From NCBI GenBank assembly GCA_964017155.1, contig OZ024854.1:48752067-48816066 (forward strand): a stretch of 64,000 bases of DNA. The letters are read 5' to 3'. The notes beneath the pieces are model-generated. The model saw only the letters and a list, made by a program, of their open reading frames with translations, had not been told where the DNA came from and did no database searches. Made by a program: the position numbers and the translations under genes. This DNA comes from Oasisia sp. SBJ-2009 (Eukaryota > Annelida > Polychaeta > Sabellida > Siboglinidae). This document shows positions 1-14,285 of the stretch, piece by piece; the stretch's first letter is position 1, and every line of letters starts with the position of its first letter.

Positions 1-741
<741 letters not shown>

Positions 742-2646
742 CTTGACCGCTGGTCATCATCTGACCGCCACCTGATGGCGTCATGCGTCCGCCGGCGGAG
801 GCAGGCGACATGCGGGCGTCGTTGGAGGACATGGGGGACTGGGAGACGGGGAACATGTTGAGGGAGTCGTTGAAGGCCCTCTCCGCCGCCTCCTGCTTCG
901 CCGCCTGCTCCTCAGCGATACGCCGCGCCTTGTTCTCATAGAACTCCTTGTCCTTCTTCACCAGGCCGCGCCACTGTAGGCACAAGGGCAGACGGCTCGA
1001 ATTAGGGGGCGTTGTGTCGCCACAAAATACATTAGACACTACATATGGAGTTACATATGGAGAGTAACTGTTACATATGGAGAGTAACTGTTACATATGG
1101 AGAGTAACTGTAACATATGGAGAGTAACTGTTACATATGGAGAGTAACTGTTACATATGGAGAATAACTGTTACATATGGAGAGTAACTCTTACATATGG
1201 AGAGTAACTGTTACATATGGAGAGTAACTGTTACATATGGAGAGTAATTGTTACATATGGAGAGTAACTGTTACATATATGGAGAGTAACTGTTACACAT
1301 GGAGAGTAACTATTACATATGGAGAGTAACTGTTACATATGGAGAGTAACTTTTACATATGGAGAGTAACTGTTACATATGGAGAGTAACTGCTACATAA
1401 GGAGAGTAACTGTTACATATGGAGAGTAACTCTTACAGATGGAGAGTAACTCTTACATATGGAGAATAACTGTTACATATGGAAAGTAACTCTTACATAT
1501 GGAGAGTAACTCTTACATATGGAGAATAACTTACATATGGAGAGTAACTGTTTCATATGGAGAGTAACTCTTACATATGGAGAGTAACTGTTACATATGG
1601 AGAGTAACTCTTACACATGGAGAGTAACTCTTACATATGAGTAACTCTTACACATGGAGAGTAACTCTTACATACGGAGAGTAACTGTTAGACATGGAGA
1701 GTAACTCTTACATATGGAGAGTAACTCTTACACATGGAGAGTAACTCTTACATATAGAGAGTAACTCTTACACATGGAGAGTAACTCTTACACATGGAGA
1801 GTAACTCTTACACATGGAAAGTAACTCTTACACATGGAGAGTAACTCTTACACATGGAGAGTAACTCTTACATACGGAGAGTAACTCTTAGACATGGAGA
1901 GTAACTCTTACACATGGAGAGTAACTCTTACATATGGAGTGTAATTCTTACATATGGAGAGTAACTCTTACACATAGAGAGTAACTTTTACATATGGAGA
2001 GTAACTCTTACATATCGAGAGCAACTCTTACACATAGAGAGTAACTCTTACATATGGAGAGTAACACTTACATATGGAGAGTAACACTTACATATGGAGA
2101 GTAACTCTGCCAGCCCAGCTGAGAAAACAGGAGGTTGGGCAAAAGGCTAACAACCCTTTCCCGTAAAAAACAAATTGTTACGAAAACAACAACATGGAGG
2201 GTGGTGATCAACGTTACGAGGAGAATGTATATGTGGGACAACCTATCATGTCTTAAGCTAATTTACTCTAACAGCAGTTTTGAATCACAAACCATATTAA
2301 ATAAAATTCACCTAGTGATGAAAACTATATTTTTCAGCATTTGATATTCCCTTTGGCAACTTATACAGAACACAACATATAAACATTTTTTCTCAATGAC
2401 GGTAGTTCTTACCTTGACTGAACGGTATCAAACAACTACATTTGGTTTCCCAGTGATACACATTCTTACACCGATTCCAACTGTCAAACAAATTTCCTGT
2501 TTAACCCTGTTGTTAATGCCTCTTACCTTGGCTCCGACAATCTTGCTGATCTCGCCAAAGGAGAGGTCCGGGTTCTGGTTCTGTATCTCCTTGCGACACT
2601 CGGCCGCGTACGTGATGTAGCCACTGATCTGTGCCTTCTTCTTCTG
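742..2646 (-). CDS. PBRM1: PBRM1 exons 31-32: HMG box and start of C-terminal region
   Basis: Exons 2527-2646 and 742-973. Exon 31 encodes [34 protein letters not shown] and exon 32 begins [28 protein letters not shown], together one HMG box (DNA-binding, matching human INMSGYILFSSE...FGELSRLVG...W). A Met/Ser/Gly-rich tail follows. Exon 32 ends at a GTAGGG donor in phase 1 and the rest of the gene is not in the window. If that donor is not used, the frame runs to a stop at 617-619, giving a short alternative C-terminus. Exon 31 has tandem CAG acceptors. Confidence 0.92.
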
Positions 2647-3182
2647 CTGCAATATCAACACAAATGTCATTGAATATTGTCAGTTATGCATATCTTTCAA
2701 ATCAATGTTTTTATCCCAAATACTATTACTATTACACTATTATTATACACAAATGTCAAAATATTCTTTCTTTTTTATTTGCAACGTTTTCTTACCAAAA
2801 ACTGTAAGAAACAGTAAATCCTGGATACAGGGTTTAACTGTTACTCCACTCGTGTTTTACCTTTTTCTTCTTCTCCACGATGGGCTCCGTGGGGTGTGCG
2901 TCACTGAACTCCCCGGAGCCAAGGAAACTGCAGCTGTCGGTGAAGCTGCTCTCGGCGGTCAGCTGACTCGTGTCGTCCACTAGGCCGGGGATGTCCAGTG
3001 GCAGAGGTCCATCTGACACCCGCAGCAGTAGTGGGGACGGCTCCTGCAACGTCACGTCCAGTGTCACGTCCAGTGTCACATCCAGTGTCACGTGGCTCTC
3101 ATGACGAAATATCGTCCAATATTGGATATTTTTTCCAAACAATTATTCTCACTAGCAATCTGCCCATACTCCAGAAGGCATT

Positions 3183-3227
<45 letters not shown>

Positions 3228-6200
3228 CATATATATACATATATATTTATACATATATATATATATATATATATGAAAGTTTCCTGGAGTATTCATCAAT
3301 CATGTCTGCTCTGACATGTAAATTTTGCATCGATGCAATATGTCTCAAACCAATTGGCAGTCCTCACACGACATGAACCATTCACTTACGTCTACTGCTG
3401 TCTCTGTGAGCTAACTCATAACAATAACAAATCCACGAGAAATATTTTAAACAGTGGTGTTATTTTCTTTTGAGAGGTTGTAGATGTTCTCCCTAAGTTT
3501 GGATTCTACATGCAAATTATCTAGGTGGAAAACGTTAACATATCCCATATATACACTAATTCGACTATTGTTGATGTATAAACTCGTATAAAGATCGACC
3601 TGACTCACCTTGGCTTTCACGAATTATGCTATTAATTTTAGTAAAGGGTGTAATTACGGACACATCTATTTTAATATTACATATACACATGGCATACTAC
3701 CACATAAAGCCATGGACATCTTATAATATTTACCTTCTGTGGAACGATTTGTTTCTTGAAGAACAATATTTCATCATCACACACTTTGTATGACAGTGAA
3801 TGTTTCTGGAGAAAAAAACACAGTCATAATTAGGATGATCCAGTTACAAGAATAGTTTGATATGATACAATCACTACCATGTAGTAGAAGATTCATGACA
3901 ACTTTGAGATACATCCTTACTGTTGTTCTAATTAACTGTCGAGGCTATAAACTAAAATTTAAACAAATGAAAATGATAACGTGTGTAGTTATACTTTTGA
4001 AAACCTCTTGGTCAGCATTTGTTATTTAAACTGCGCCCACTTTTTAAATTCTGGGTATTGAGATGGAAATCGTAAATGCACTATTGTCAAACACAGTAGA
4101 ATGACTGATACTGTGTATTTTATTGCTAACAGTGAACTAGCTGACAAGTTAGCCATAGTAACCTACATAACCTACAGTGTGCAGTTCTTGACCGTAAGTT
4201 CTCCTCAACACATAAAACTACAAACTAAATTGATGATTCCAAAACAAAAGATTCATAATTACACAACTAGCAATATTCCACTTACTTCAGCGTTTTATGA
4301 ATTATGAAATTTGTTTTGAAATATAAACTGCCAACTTGATGAACATTTTCACAAATAAACTGATATGATTTTACTTTATTTGTTTTTGTGTAACTTTTTC
4401 ATATTTTAAACGTTCTACTGGAAACACCACACAACCAGCAGACACCAGACACACACCTTCATGGGTTTGTTGAGTTTCTTGATGGCCTTCTCCGTCTCGA
4501 TGTACTTTGACTCGCACACGTACACGTGTTCCTCAGGAACCTCGGTGACCCTCATGCCGCAGTAGTCCTTGAGGGAGTACACCATGCAGCGGCTGGCGAT
4601 ACTCGTCGCAGGGTTCGTGTCCTCGATGGAGCTGCGGAACACCTCGTGGTGGTAGAAGAGCCGCGTGGGCACGTGCTCCACGTCCTCCGGTCGGATGAAG
4701 TAGGGGCCGTGGATGTAGGCCTGGCCACTGGAGTCACACGACCAACAGGTGCATATGTGTGGCAACTACATGCTCACGCACTGTTTCACCACAACTCTTA
4801 TAATCCCATAACTTCAGTTTTAGTCTTTAAAATATATTTTACTCTCTGTTAATGCATGATTTGGTATAGTTAAAACTGTTAAAAGTAGGATGTGCCACCT
4901 GGACATTTTCACTGGTGAAATAGTGTCCCCTGTGATATGGCTGTTTTTGGCATTTTAAAAATGCTCCTAAAATTTAACATGGATTTTCCTTATGGCCTCA
5001 ATATCTCAATGAAACGATCCCTAGATCTCAGAGGCATAACAACTAGAGGAGCATAGCACTGATGGTGGTGGTCTCACCCCAAACACTTGACGTTTAGAAG
5101 AATCACAGTGAATTCCAGATATTATGCAGATTTTACTTTACATGTTAATGTCAATAGCATAGTGGCAAAGGATATAAATAAACTCCATGTGTACAGTACA
5201 AGGTGTCCCATGTCATGGATCAAGCCTTTCCAGAATTATAATTATTACTGAGTTTATGGTGGTAGAAACTTATCTGCTATGGATTCACAAGACTATAAAT
5301 TACATGTAAAAACCAGTGAAGCAAAGTGCAGTGAATTCTCAATAGTGAAACATTTACAGAAGGCTGAGAATCTCATATATACACAAGTATCACAGTGGCT
5401 CCAGACATCATCTGGTAGCACAGGTCTGGGACAAGGCTCTAACAATTTGTAATACACTAATGAAAGAAACTGAAATAGACAGATGAATAGAGAGATGTTA
5501 CACGTACTCTGGGCCCGTCCACATCTTGTCTATCCTGGTGATGAGGAGTTTGTCTTCATCCATCTTCACATAAACATAGTCACCTACAACATGCAACCAG
5601 CTTATAAACATGTCCAGTGTTGTATACATCAGCAATGCTGCCCATGCTCCAGACAGAATACTGATACATAAACACCTGATTTCCTGGAGTACTTGTAACA
5701 ATCCAAATTAACTTTTGCCAACTGACTAGCATTCCGAAATCAACTGACAACTGGTACACAATCGCTAAGAACTCATAATTAATCAAACTGTGAGTTTAAA
5801 CAAAAATCAATTCCACAATCACTGTGTGCACTGCAATTAGATCAGGTAAGTGTGGTGTTACCTGTCATTAGAAAACTGCCACTTCAGGTGAGTTGTAGAA
5901 AACAAGACACTCACCCAGTTTGAACCAGCCTGTGCTTGCGTGGTATTGCTCATAGAATGTACAATTGGGCTCTGTCGACGCCTGGTTACTCTCTACTGGG
6001 ACCACCTATATTAAAAACACACATCATCAACAGTCTTACTCCCTTTCTTAACACACATCATCAACAGTCTTACTCCCTTTCTTAACACACATCATCAACA
6101 GTCTTACTCCCTTTCTTAACACACATCATCAACAGTCTTACTCCCTTTCTTAACACACATCATCAACAGTCTTACTCCCTTTCTTAACACACATCATCAA

Positions 6201-9200
6201 CAGTCTTACTCCCTTTCTTAACACACATCATCAACAGTCTTACTCCCTTTCTTAACATACATCATCAACCATTTTACTCCCTTTCTTAACATGACTACAG
6301 TTCACAGCACCTATTAACTGAAGATACCACGGCGAATTAAAAATTATTAGTGAAATTTTAAACCGGCTGGATGGAACAAGACGTCAACTGTAAGACCCTG
6401 GAGCTTGAAGATCTGAAGAACAGATCAGAGGTTGACATTTATGTTGTACAACAATGATTTATCTATAGTTTCTTTATATATTTATTACAGTGTCTTTTAT
6501 ATATTTATTTATTTACATTCTAACTCTGTTTTATTTTACTGCACACTTGTAAGTGCAAGAACAAGAAATAAAAGTATTTACATACGAGCCCTGTTACTCA
6601 GCCAATACCATCTGGAAGATGTCATGTGACCAATCTAAACATACAACGCAGTGTTTGTGTCCTGATGTACATTTGTGTCTGCCTCAGACCAGTAGTCACC
6701 TCTCTGTCCAGGTCGAGTGGCTGTGACTGGGTGTCATCCTGGTCAGTCTTGTTCCCGAGCTGCTCAGCGAACACCGACACAACTCTCACAGGTGTCAGCA
6801 CCTGTTCCCGCTGCTCAATCGTCACCTCGTCATTCTTCGGCATCTGCCAGATCTGTGGCCGACGAGAGACCTCGGTCAAAGTGGTAATGTGATAAAATTC
6901 TTAATTTGTTTGACACCAACAGGTTGCCTTATAATGTACATGACTTCATAAGAAGGCACTGCTTTATGACAATGTCAACAATAAGACGTCACTTCTGTAT
7001 GACAATGTCAACAATAAGTTGACAGTCGCGAGAAACGTCTTTGGAAAGTATGTATGAACATTTGTGAAAACTATGCAGATGAAACAAAAATTGATATCTG
7101 GTCATCTAACAAAATAATGAGAAATTGATTTTCAGTAGCAGGTTATGTTAAAAAATACATGATTATACAACGAGGCACTGTTACAAGATTTCATAATAAC
7201 GTGTTGATTGTTATAAGAAAACATTACAGGAATTCATCAATCTGTTACACAGAAATTGATGAGAATGATGCAATTGAAATATAGACTGCCAACATCCACT
7301 TGTAAGTAACATTTACAACAAAGGGACAACAGCTGCATGTTGAACACACCTTTATCTTCTTGGCACACTTGTTCCGTGACGAGTAGCGTGACTCACAGAC
7401 ATAAATGTCTTTGTCCTGGAAACCCTACAATACAAGCAATATACAACATGAGGTTTGAACATCTATTGTAGACTTGTTGAGTCATTACAAACTAGAACAC
7501 CTCACTTCTGTCGGTAATACTTGATACAGTGGATTTGTTTTACTAGAATCATTTAGATCTAGAGCAGTAGAAGAACTTTGACATACTTGAAGACATACCT
7601 GAGGCTTCATCTTGAAGTAATCCTTCACAAACATGACACAGCAGCGACCGAGTATTTTGCTGAAGGGAACGCTGTCATAGAAGTCACTCTTGAATACTTC
7701 CTGTCAAAGACAACACTCACAGTGGGTAAACAACTCCAAAGAACAAGCAATTGTGTTATATCCTATATTGAGTACTGCAGAGAATCCAGTTTTATATTCA
7801 CTTGTCCACACCAGGTTAGCAAATCCTTCACAACAGAAGAACAGTTCACAACGTGTGAGTCTTCCACATAGATTCACATCATAAACTTGCCACCAGGGAG
7901 TCAAACTATCCATGAAAGCCAACTCACCACTACAGATCAACACTCTCAACATCTAACACCTGATGTCTTCACACATTACCTTTTTCTATACACAGTTGCT
8001 GACTGGAATTTCCAAAGACAAAACAATTAAGTCATACTTTTTCCCTATTTAAACGCAGTTGCACCACCAGCTTTCGTTTTCTCTCTGTCTTTGGCACATT
8101 TTGTGACATAGCCCACAGGATTATACACTGACCGGTCCTTCCCAACAACAATGTTGCCTCAGCGATCACGTTACCTTTTCCAGGAACTTCCTGGTGGCGA
8201 GATGGTACGTCTCAATGGGGCGGAAGAACCAGCACCCATACAGCCACTGCTCCCCATTCTCCCCCTTCCACAGCTTCTCTATGCACACAATGTGGGGCTC
8301 GGGACTCTTTTCCCTGTCCCTGAATGGGATAAGACAATTCTTAATAAAACAAGCCTAGAGATCCATCACGGTATCACTGTGAGATGACGCCATCGAGATG
8401 TCAGATATTCTCAGAATCAAGCAGCACAGGGTCTGTATGACATGACATCAGAATTATTACATAATTCCTTGGCACTGATAAGTTTGACAAACACACACTG
8501 GGCACAGGAGAAACGTGTTAAATTGAGTGTCCTCATTTTAGGATAGGAAATATATTAATAAACAAAAACATCAATTCCATCATAGACAAAATGTTATTCA
8601 ATAAAAAAATTGAAGGGTAGAATATATAGAATATATATTCAACAAACTTTGACCTGTGGTGATCACTGTGTTTAATTCTACACTAACAGGTCACGCAGAC
8701 ACAGTAAGCAAGTCAGAAGACACTCTCCCAACACAGGTGATCAGACTAAGTAGAAAACAAAGACCTGTAGCACCTACCTAGACTCAATGTAGACAAAGTC
8801 CCCGACGTGGTAGGTCTGTTCCTCAAAGTCCAGACTGTCCTCGCTCCCTGTCACCCCCTGCTGCAACAAACAGTCACCACTCTTAGCAACGCAGAAACAG
8901 TTCCACTGTCAAATCTGTATTTTTAACAGTATATTTATCCAGTATTATCCCTCCTCCAATAAAACAATAAATACAAAATTATTTAATAGAATAAACTGGA
9001 CTATAACTTCTACATTTATTGCACAGCCTCAAAATTGGCCAACAATACGGTTTTCTTAAAAACACAGAACATAACATGCAGCTCTGTTCTCTATCATCAT
9101 GCAATAACAGTTATGTAACTGAGCAGAGAACGAAATACAACACCTTGCTAACAAATAATTAAGAAATAAACATACAGTTTGTACTAACAAATAATTAAGA

Positions 9201-12200
9201 AACAAGCATACAGTTTGTGATGCCTCTATGCCACCGTGACACCCACCGACTTATCCTTCCCCTCCGTCTCCTGCTGCCTCTGTTTCTCCTCATCCTCCCG
9301 CTGCTCCCGAGGCACCTTCTCTTTCCGCTCCTCCTCTAATTCCTCCGTCAGGTGGCGCTCCGTGTAGCTGAGCGCGGGCGTGAGGAGCGTCTCGCCGTTG
9401 CGACACTGCTCGTCACGGATCTTGATGAAGAACATCTGCAGCTCGACCGCATCCTCGTAGATCTGAAGCGAGGATCACGTCAGACATGTGACGCCTCACG
9501 AGGACATTTTATGTGAATTCTAACCTCAGTATTTATTTGTGGCACAGGCTCTGGAAGTCAGAGAGCTGAAGTGATTCAGAAATGGTGTTGAGAATAAATT
9601 GTGGGTTTGGAAACAGTCTGGAGAGCACCATTACAAGTCAACTTCAAAGTTCAGTTTGCCTAATAAAATATTGTAGGTGTTCCATGAACTTCTGTAACAA
9701 ACAACAACAGTTTTGTAGGTCACTGTTGACAATATCTCCAACAGCATCCTCCCCTTCCCACCATTGACTCATGTTATGTCCGACAAGTTGCAGTTCAGCC
9801 CCATCAACCTTAGTGTCATCTCAGTACCAATCTATTTACCACGATATTATAGTATCATATAGTCTTCTTATGAATAACTATTCCCGGACACAAGTTATAT
9901 GCAGTGTGCTCCATAACATAAGTGTAATTTTTTGAAGAACCACTAACACTACATATGAATTTTTATTTTGCTGATCACATGTTGTGCGTTACCTGTGAGT
10001 CCGTTCGACTGACGGAGCGAGCGTACTCGAACACTTCAAACATGTCTTGCTGGAAACAGTCGACTCGTAGGTACCGGTTCTACAACATACAGTGTAAGGT
10101 CAGCCCAAAGCTTGTGTCACACATGGATAACTTTACTCTTTTATCTTTTTATCTAACACAATCAACGTGAACGTGTCTGTATTGTGGCAACTCAATGCCA
10201 GTTGTACTGGGAGCTGGTCAATGGTTGTTTCTATACAGCCAGCATACAGACATCATAATGTCTGTATACAGCCAGCATACAGACATCATAACGTCTGTAT
10301 ACAGCCAGCATACAGACATCATAACATCCGTATACAGCCAGCATACAGACATCATAACGTCTGTATACAGCCAGCATACAGACATCATAACGTCTGTATA
10401 CAGGCGTCATAACGTCTGTATACAGCCAGCATACAGACGTCATAATGTCTGTATACAGCCACCATACAGACATCATAACGTCTGTATACAGCCAGCATAC
10501 AGGCGTCATAACGTCTGTATACAGCCAGCATACAGACGTCATAATGTCTGTATACAGCCACCATACAGACATCATAACGTCTGTATACAGCCAGCATACA
10601 GACATCATAACGTCAGTATACAGACATCATAACGTCTGTATACAGCCAGCATACAGACATCATAACGTCTGTATACAGCCAGCATACAGACATCATAACG
10701 TCTGTATACAGCCAGCATACAGACATCATAACGTCTGTATACAGCCAGCATACAGACATCATAACGTCTGTATACAGCCAGCATACAGACATCATAACGT
10801 CTGTATACAGCCAGCATACAGACATCATAACGTCTGTATATAGCCAGCATTCAGACATCATAACGTCTGTATACAGCCAGCATAGACACCATAACGTCTG
10901 TATACAGCCAGCATACAGACATCATAACGTCTGTATATAGCCAGCATACAGACATCATAACGTCTGTATACAGCCAGCATAGACACCATAACGTCTGTAT
11001 ACAGCCAGCATAGACACCATAACGTCTGTATACAGCCAGCATACAGACATCATAACGTCTGTATACAGCCAGCATACAGACATCATAACGTCTGTATACA
11101 GCCAGCATACAGACATCATAACGTCTGTATACAGCCAGCATACAGACTTCAGATCTCTATAAAGCCAGCATACAGACATCATCATCTATCAACTACTTCC
11201 CCATATTGAGAACAATAGAAGTGTCCCAGGGTTCCTTACCTTGTTCAGGTTACGTTTCACTCGTTCCAGTGTTGGCACTTCCCTGAAACCAGACAGGTCA
11301 GTATGCAAGTGAAACTGTGACACTACGTAGGCAGCTATTTCACTACTAAGACATTGTTTTAAAAACCAATTAGTTGAACGAAATAGACACAAGAAATCAA
11401 GCAAATGTAAGCTGAATAGCCCTGGTTTATTACAAAATGGTAGGCTTGTCTATCACAAAGTTAACAAAATAAGCTCAAAACCTAATAAATCCTTTTTTAG
11501 TACATCTTACTACTTTTCGTTCTAGCCTAACATTTTGCATTATATTTATTGTGTTTCGCCGTTTTTGACAAATAAACAGAAACACAACCTAACCTTTGCA
11601 TCCACTGTGCATCTATGGGCAATTGCATACGTAAATACCTGGTGCCACCTAGTGTATGTCTGGGGATACACTCAGACTGAGTGCAGCACAATCAACATTT
11701 CAACGTCATATCACCAGGCTCACAGTTGCCCAGTTTACCATGCCTACTTACTTGATGACTTGCTCAGAGTCAGTCTTCTCTGTTGGCGCTGGCTTTGCGG
11801 TGCCTTCTGCCTCCGACTTCCCTCCCTCTTCCCCAGCCACCTTCACCTCCATCTTGACGTCATTCCCATCATCCCGAGGGAGCTGGATGGCGGGAAGCTC
11901 AAGGAGGCTGTCGCTATAGCAACGCCCCTCCTCGTCCTATGACAAACGTAGTTTTTGACTGTCACATGGTACAGAGGTCAAGCCAATAACGCAGGTTTTC
12001 TCATAACAAAGTTCACCAGTTCAGTTTGAATTCTGGTACCTAGAGAAACAAACTATATGTACTATTTTGTCATTAAAAATTAATATAGCTAATTATGAAT
12101 CTCCAGCAAATGTCGTGTAACGATTAAATGTATTAAAAAAACATTAACAACTGTGGTTCTGATGCTACAGCAAATTCAATATATTAGCAGCAAATTGAAA

Positions 12201-14248
12201 AAAAAATCATTCAACTTACTGAAATACTGAAATACTGAAAAACAGTAACTTTTCCTAGATCTTTTATAAGGTCTGTTTTTTTTTTGCCGGCTCCAATACT
12301 AGCGACATTAACATGTTACAAAATGTTTTAAGTTCTGTGTTACATAGCAGTGGCCTGATGAAACTTGTCCAGATGTAAAAGGTACCACACAGTTGTTGAT
12401 GGTGCGAGAGAAGGTGAACTCGTAAGAGTGTGACATAATGAAAGTGAAAGGAAGCGAGAGAGCAAGTGAGAGACAGTGAGTGATAGAGTAACATAATGAA
12501 AGTGAAAGGAAATGAGAGAGCAAGTGAGAGACAGTGAGTGAGAGTGTGACATAATGAAAGTGAAAGGAAATGAGAGAGCAAGTGAGAGACAGTGAGTGAG
12601 AGTGTGACATAATGAAAGTGAAAGGAAACGAGAGAGCAAGTGAGAGACAGTGAGTGATAGAGTAACATAATGAAAGTGAAAGGAAATGAGAGAGCAAGTG
12701 AGAGACAGTGAGTGAGAGTGTGACATAATGAAAGTGAAAGGAAATGAGAGAGCAAGTGAGAGACAGTGAGTGATAGTGTAACATAATGAAAGTGAAAGGA
12801 AATGAGAGAGCAAGTGAGAGACAGTGAGTAAGAGTGTGACATAATGAAAGTGAAAGGAAACGAGAGAGCAAGTGAGAGACAGTGAGTGAGAGTGTGACAT
12901 AATGAAAGTGAAAGGAAGCGAGAGAGCAAGCGAGAGACAGTGAGTGAGAGTGTGACATAATGAAAGTGAAAGGAAACGAGAGAGCAAGTGAGAGACAGTG
13001 AGTGAGAGTGTGACATAATGAAAGTGAAAGGAAACGAGAGAGCAAGTGAGAGACAGTGAGTGAGAGTGTGACATAATGAAAGTGAAAGGAAGTGAGACAG
13101 TGAGACAGTGAGTGAGAGTGTGACATAATGAAAGTGAAAGGAAACGAGAGAGCAAGTGAGAGACAGTGAGTGAGAGTGTGACATAATGAAAGTGAAAGGA
13201 AACGAGAGAGCAAGTGAGAGACAGTGAGTGAGAGTGTGACATAATGAAAGTGAAAGGAAACAAGAGAGCAAGTGAGAGACAGTGAGTGAGAGTGTGAGTG
13301 ACTGGACTCCTGCACGTACCGCGTGGTTGTGCGTGGTGATGAAGAGGTTGAGCATGAGCTCCTGGATGGCCTTGTTCACGTCTGGCACCTCATTACTGTC
13401 GTCGTCTGCACACAACTCGCGCTTCTTCTCGAGACACAGACGCTGCAGCATCAACGCATCCTGCAACACAGGACACAACAGTCACCCAGGCCAGTGCAAA
13501 TGGTCCACAGGGTCCTTGAACAAAGACCAATTCCTAGTACTTGTGCAGACTGTGTCTACTGAAATCTGTGTGAAATCACACCAGATGTATTCAGACACTG
13601 TATTTTATGGATATAAAATATATTTGTTCATCTAATTTGTTGGTGCTGAATAGTTTCAAATAAGTATTAGTTTCATGTATCTAAAATTCTGAATAAATAG
13701 TCATTACTGAAACCTACTGTCTGTAAGTATCTTGAAACTGTATGTTTGTAGACACACAACATTAATTCTCAGTCCAGAAATTACTGTCTTTGCTATACTG
13801 TCATCATGGTACATCAAAATTATTTGGTTTCTTTCATGTCAAGATATAATAATGTAGACTACATCATCATCACAATTATCCCTGTTAACTTTTTAAGAAT
13901 CAATATGGTTATACTGTGAACTGTGAATTATGTAGTAAATCAGTGAGACTGTGGTCATACCTTGTAGATGAGAGAGTCAGGTTCGTTGTACTTGCAGGCA
14001 TTGTCAAACATGAGCACAAAGTCACTGACCATGTCTTCAACACAATTATACTGGCCAGCGGTCATTCGTTGATGGATACGCTGCATGTCAACCGGCCGCT
14101 TGATCACCTCATAGTAGTCTGGGTATTCCTACACCCAAAAACACAGTCTTTGTCAGTGTTATGTCCTTGACTGTCATGTTAACTGTGTAGTTATTCCATT
14201 TGCATTCTGTGTATGTAGTAAAGATCGCTGTGATAGTTCACACACGGA

Positions 14249-14285
<37 letters not shown>

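Noticed and set aside
10167..11185. Repeat-protein-like ORFs on both strands and a CRISPR-like regular array
   Set aside because: The 33-bp unit is a contiguous tandem repeat with no distinct spacers, in eukaryotic intron DNA.
12264..13478. 404-codon minus-strand ORF with repeated Leu/Ser/His-rich sequence
   Set aside because: It is read-through of the 58-bp tandem array; all three frames are open because the unit lacks stops. Only its first 47 exon codons (PBRM1 exon 16) are real.
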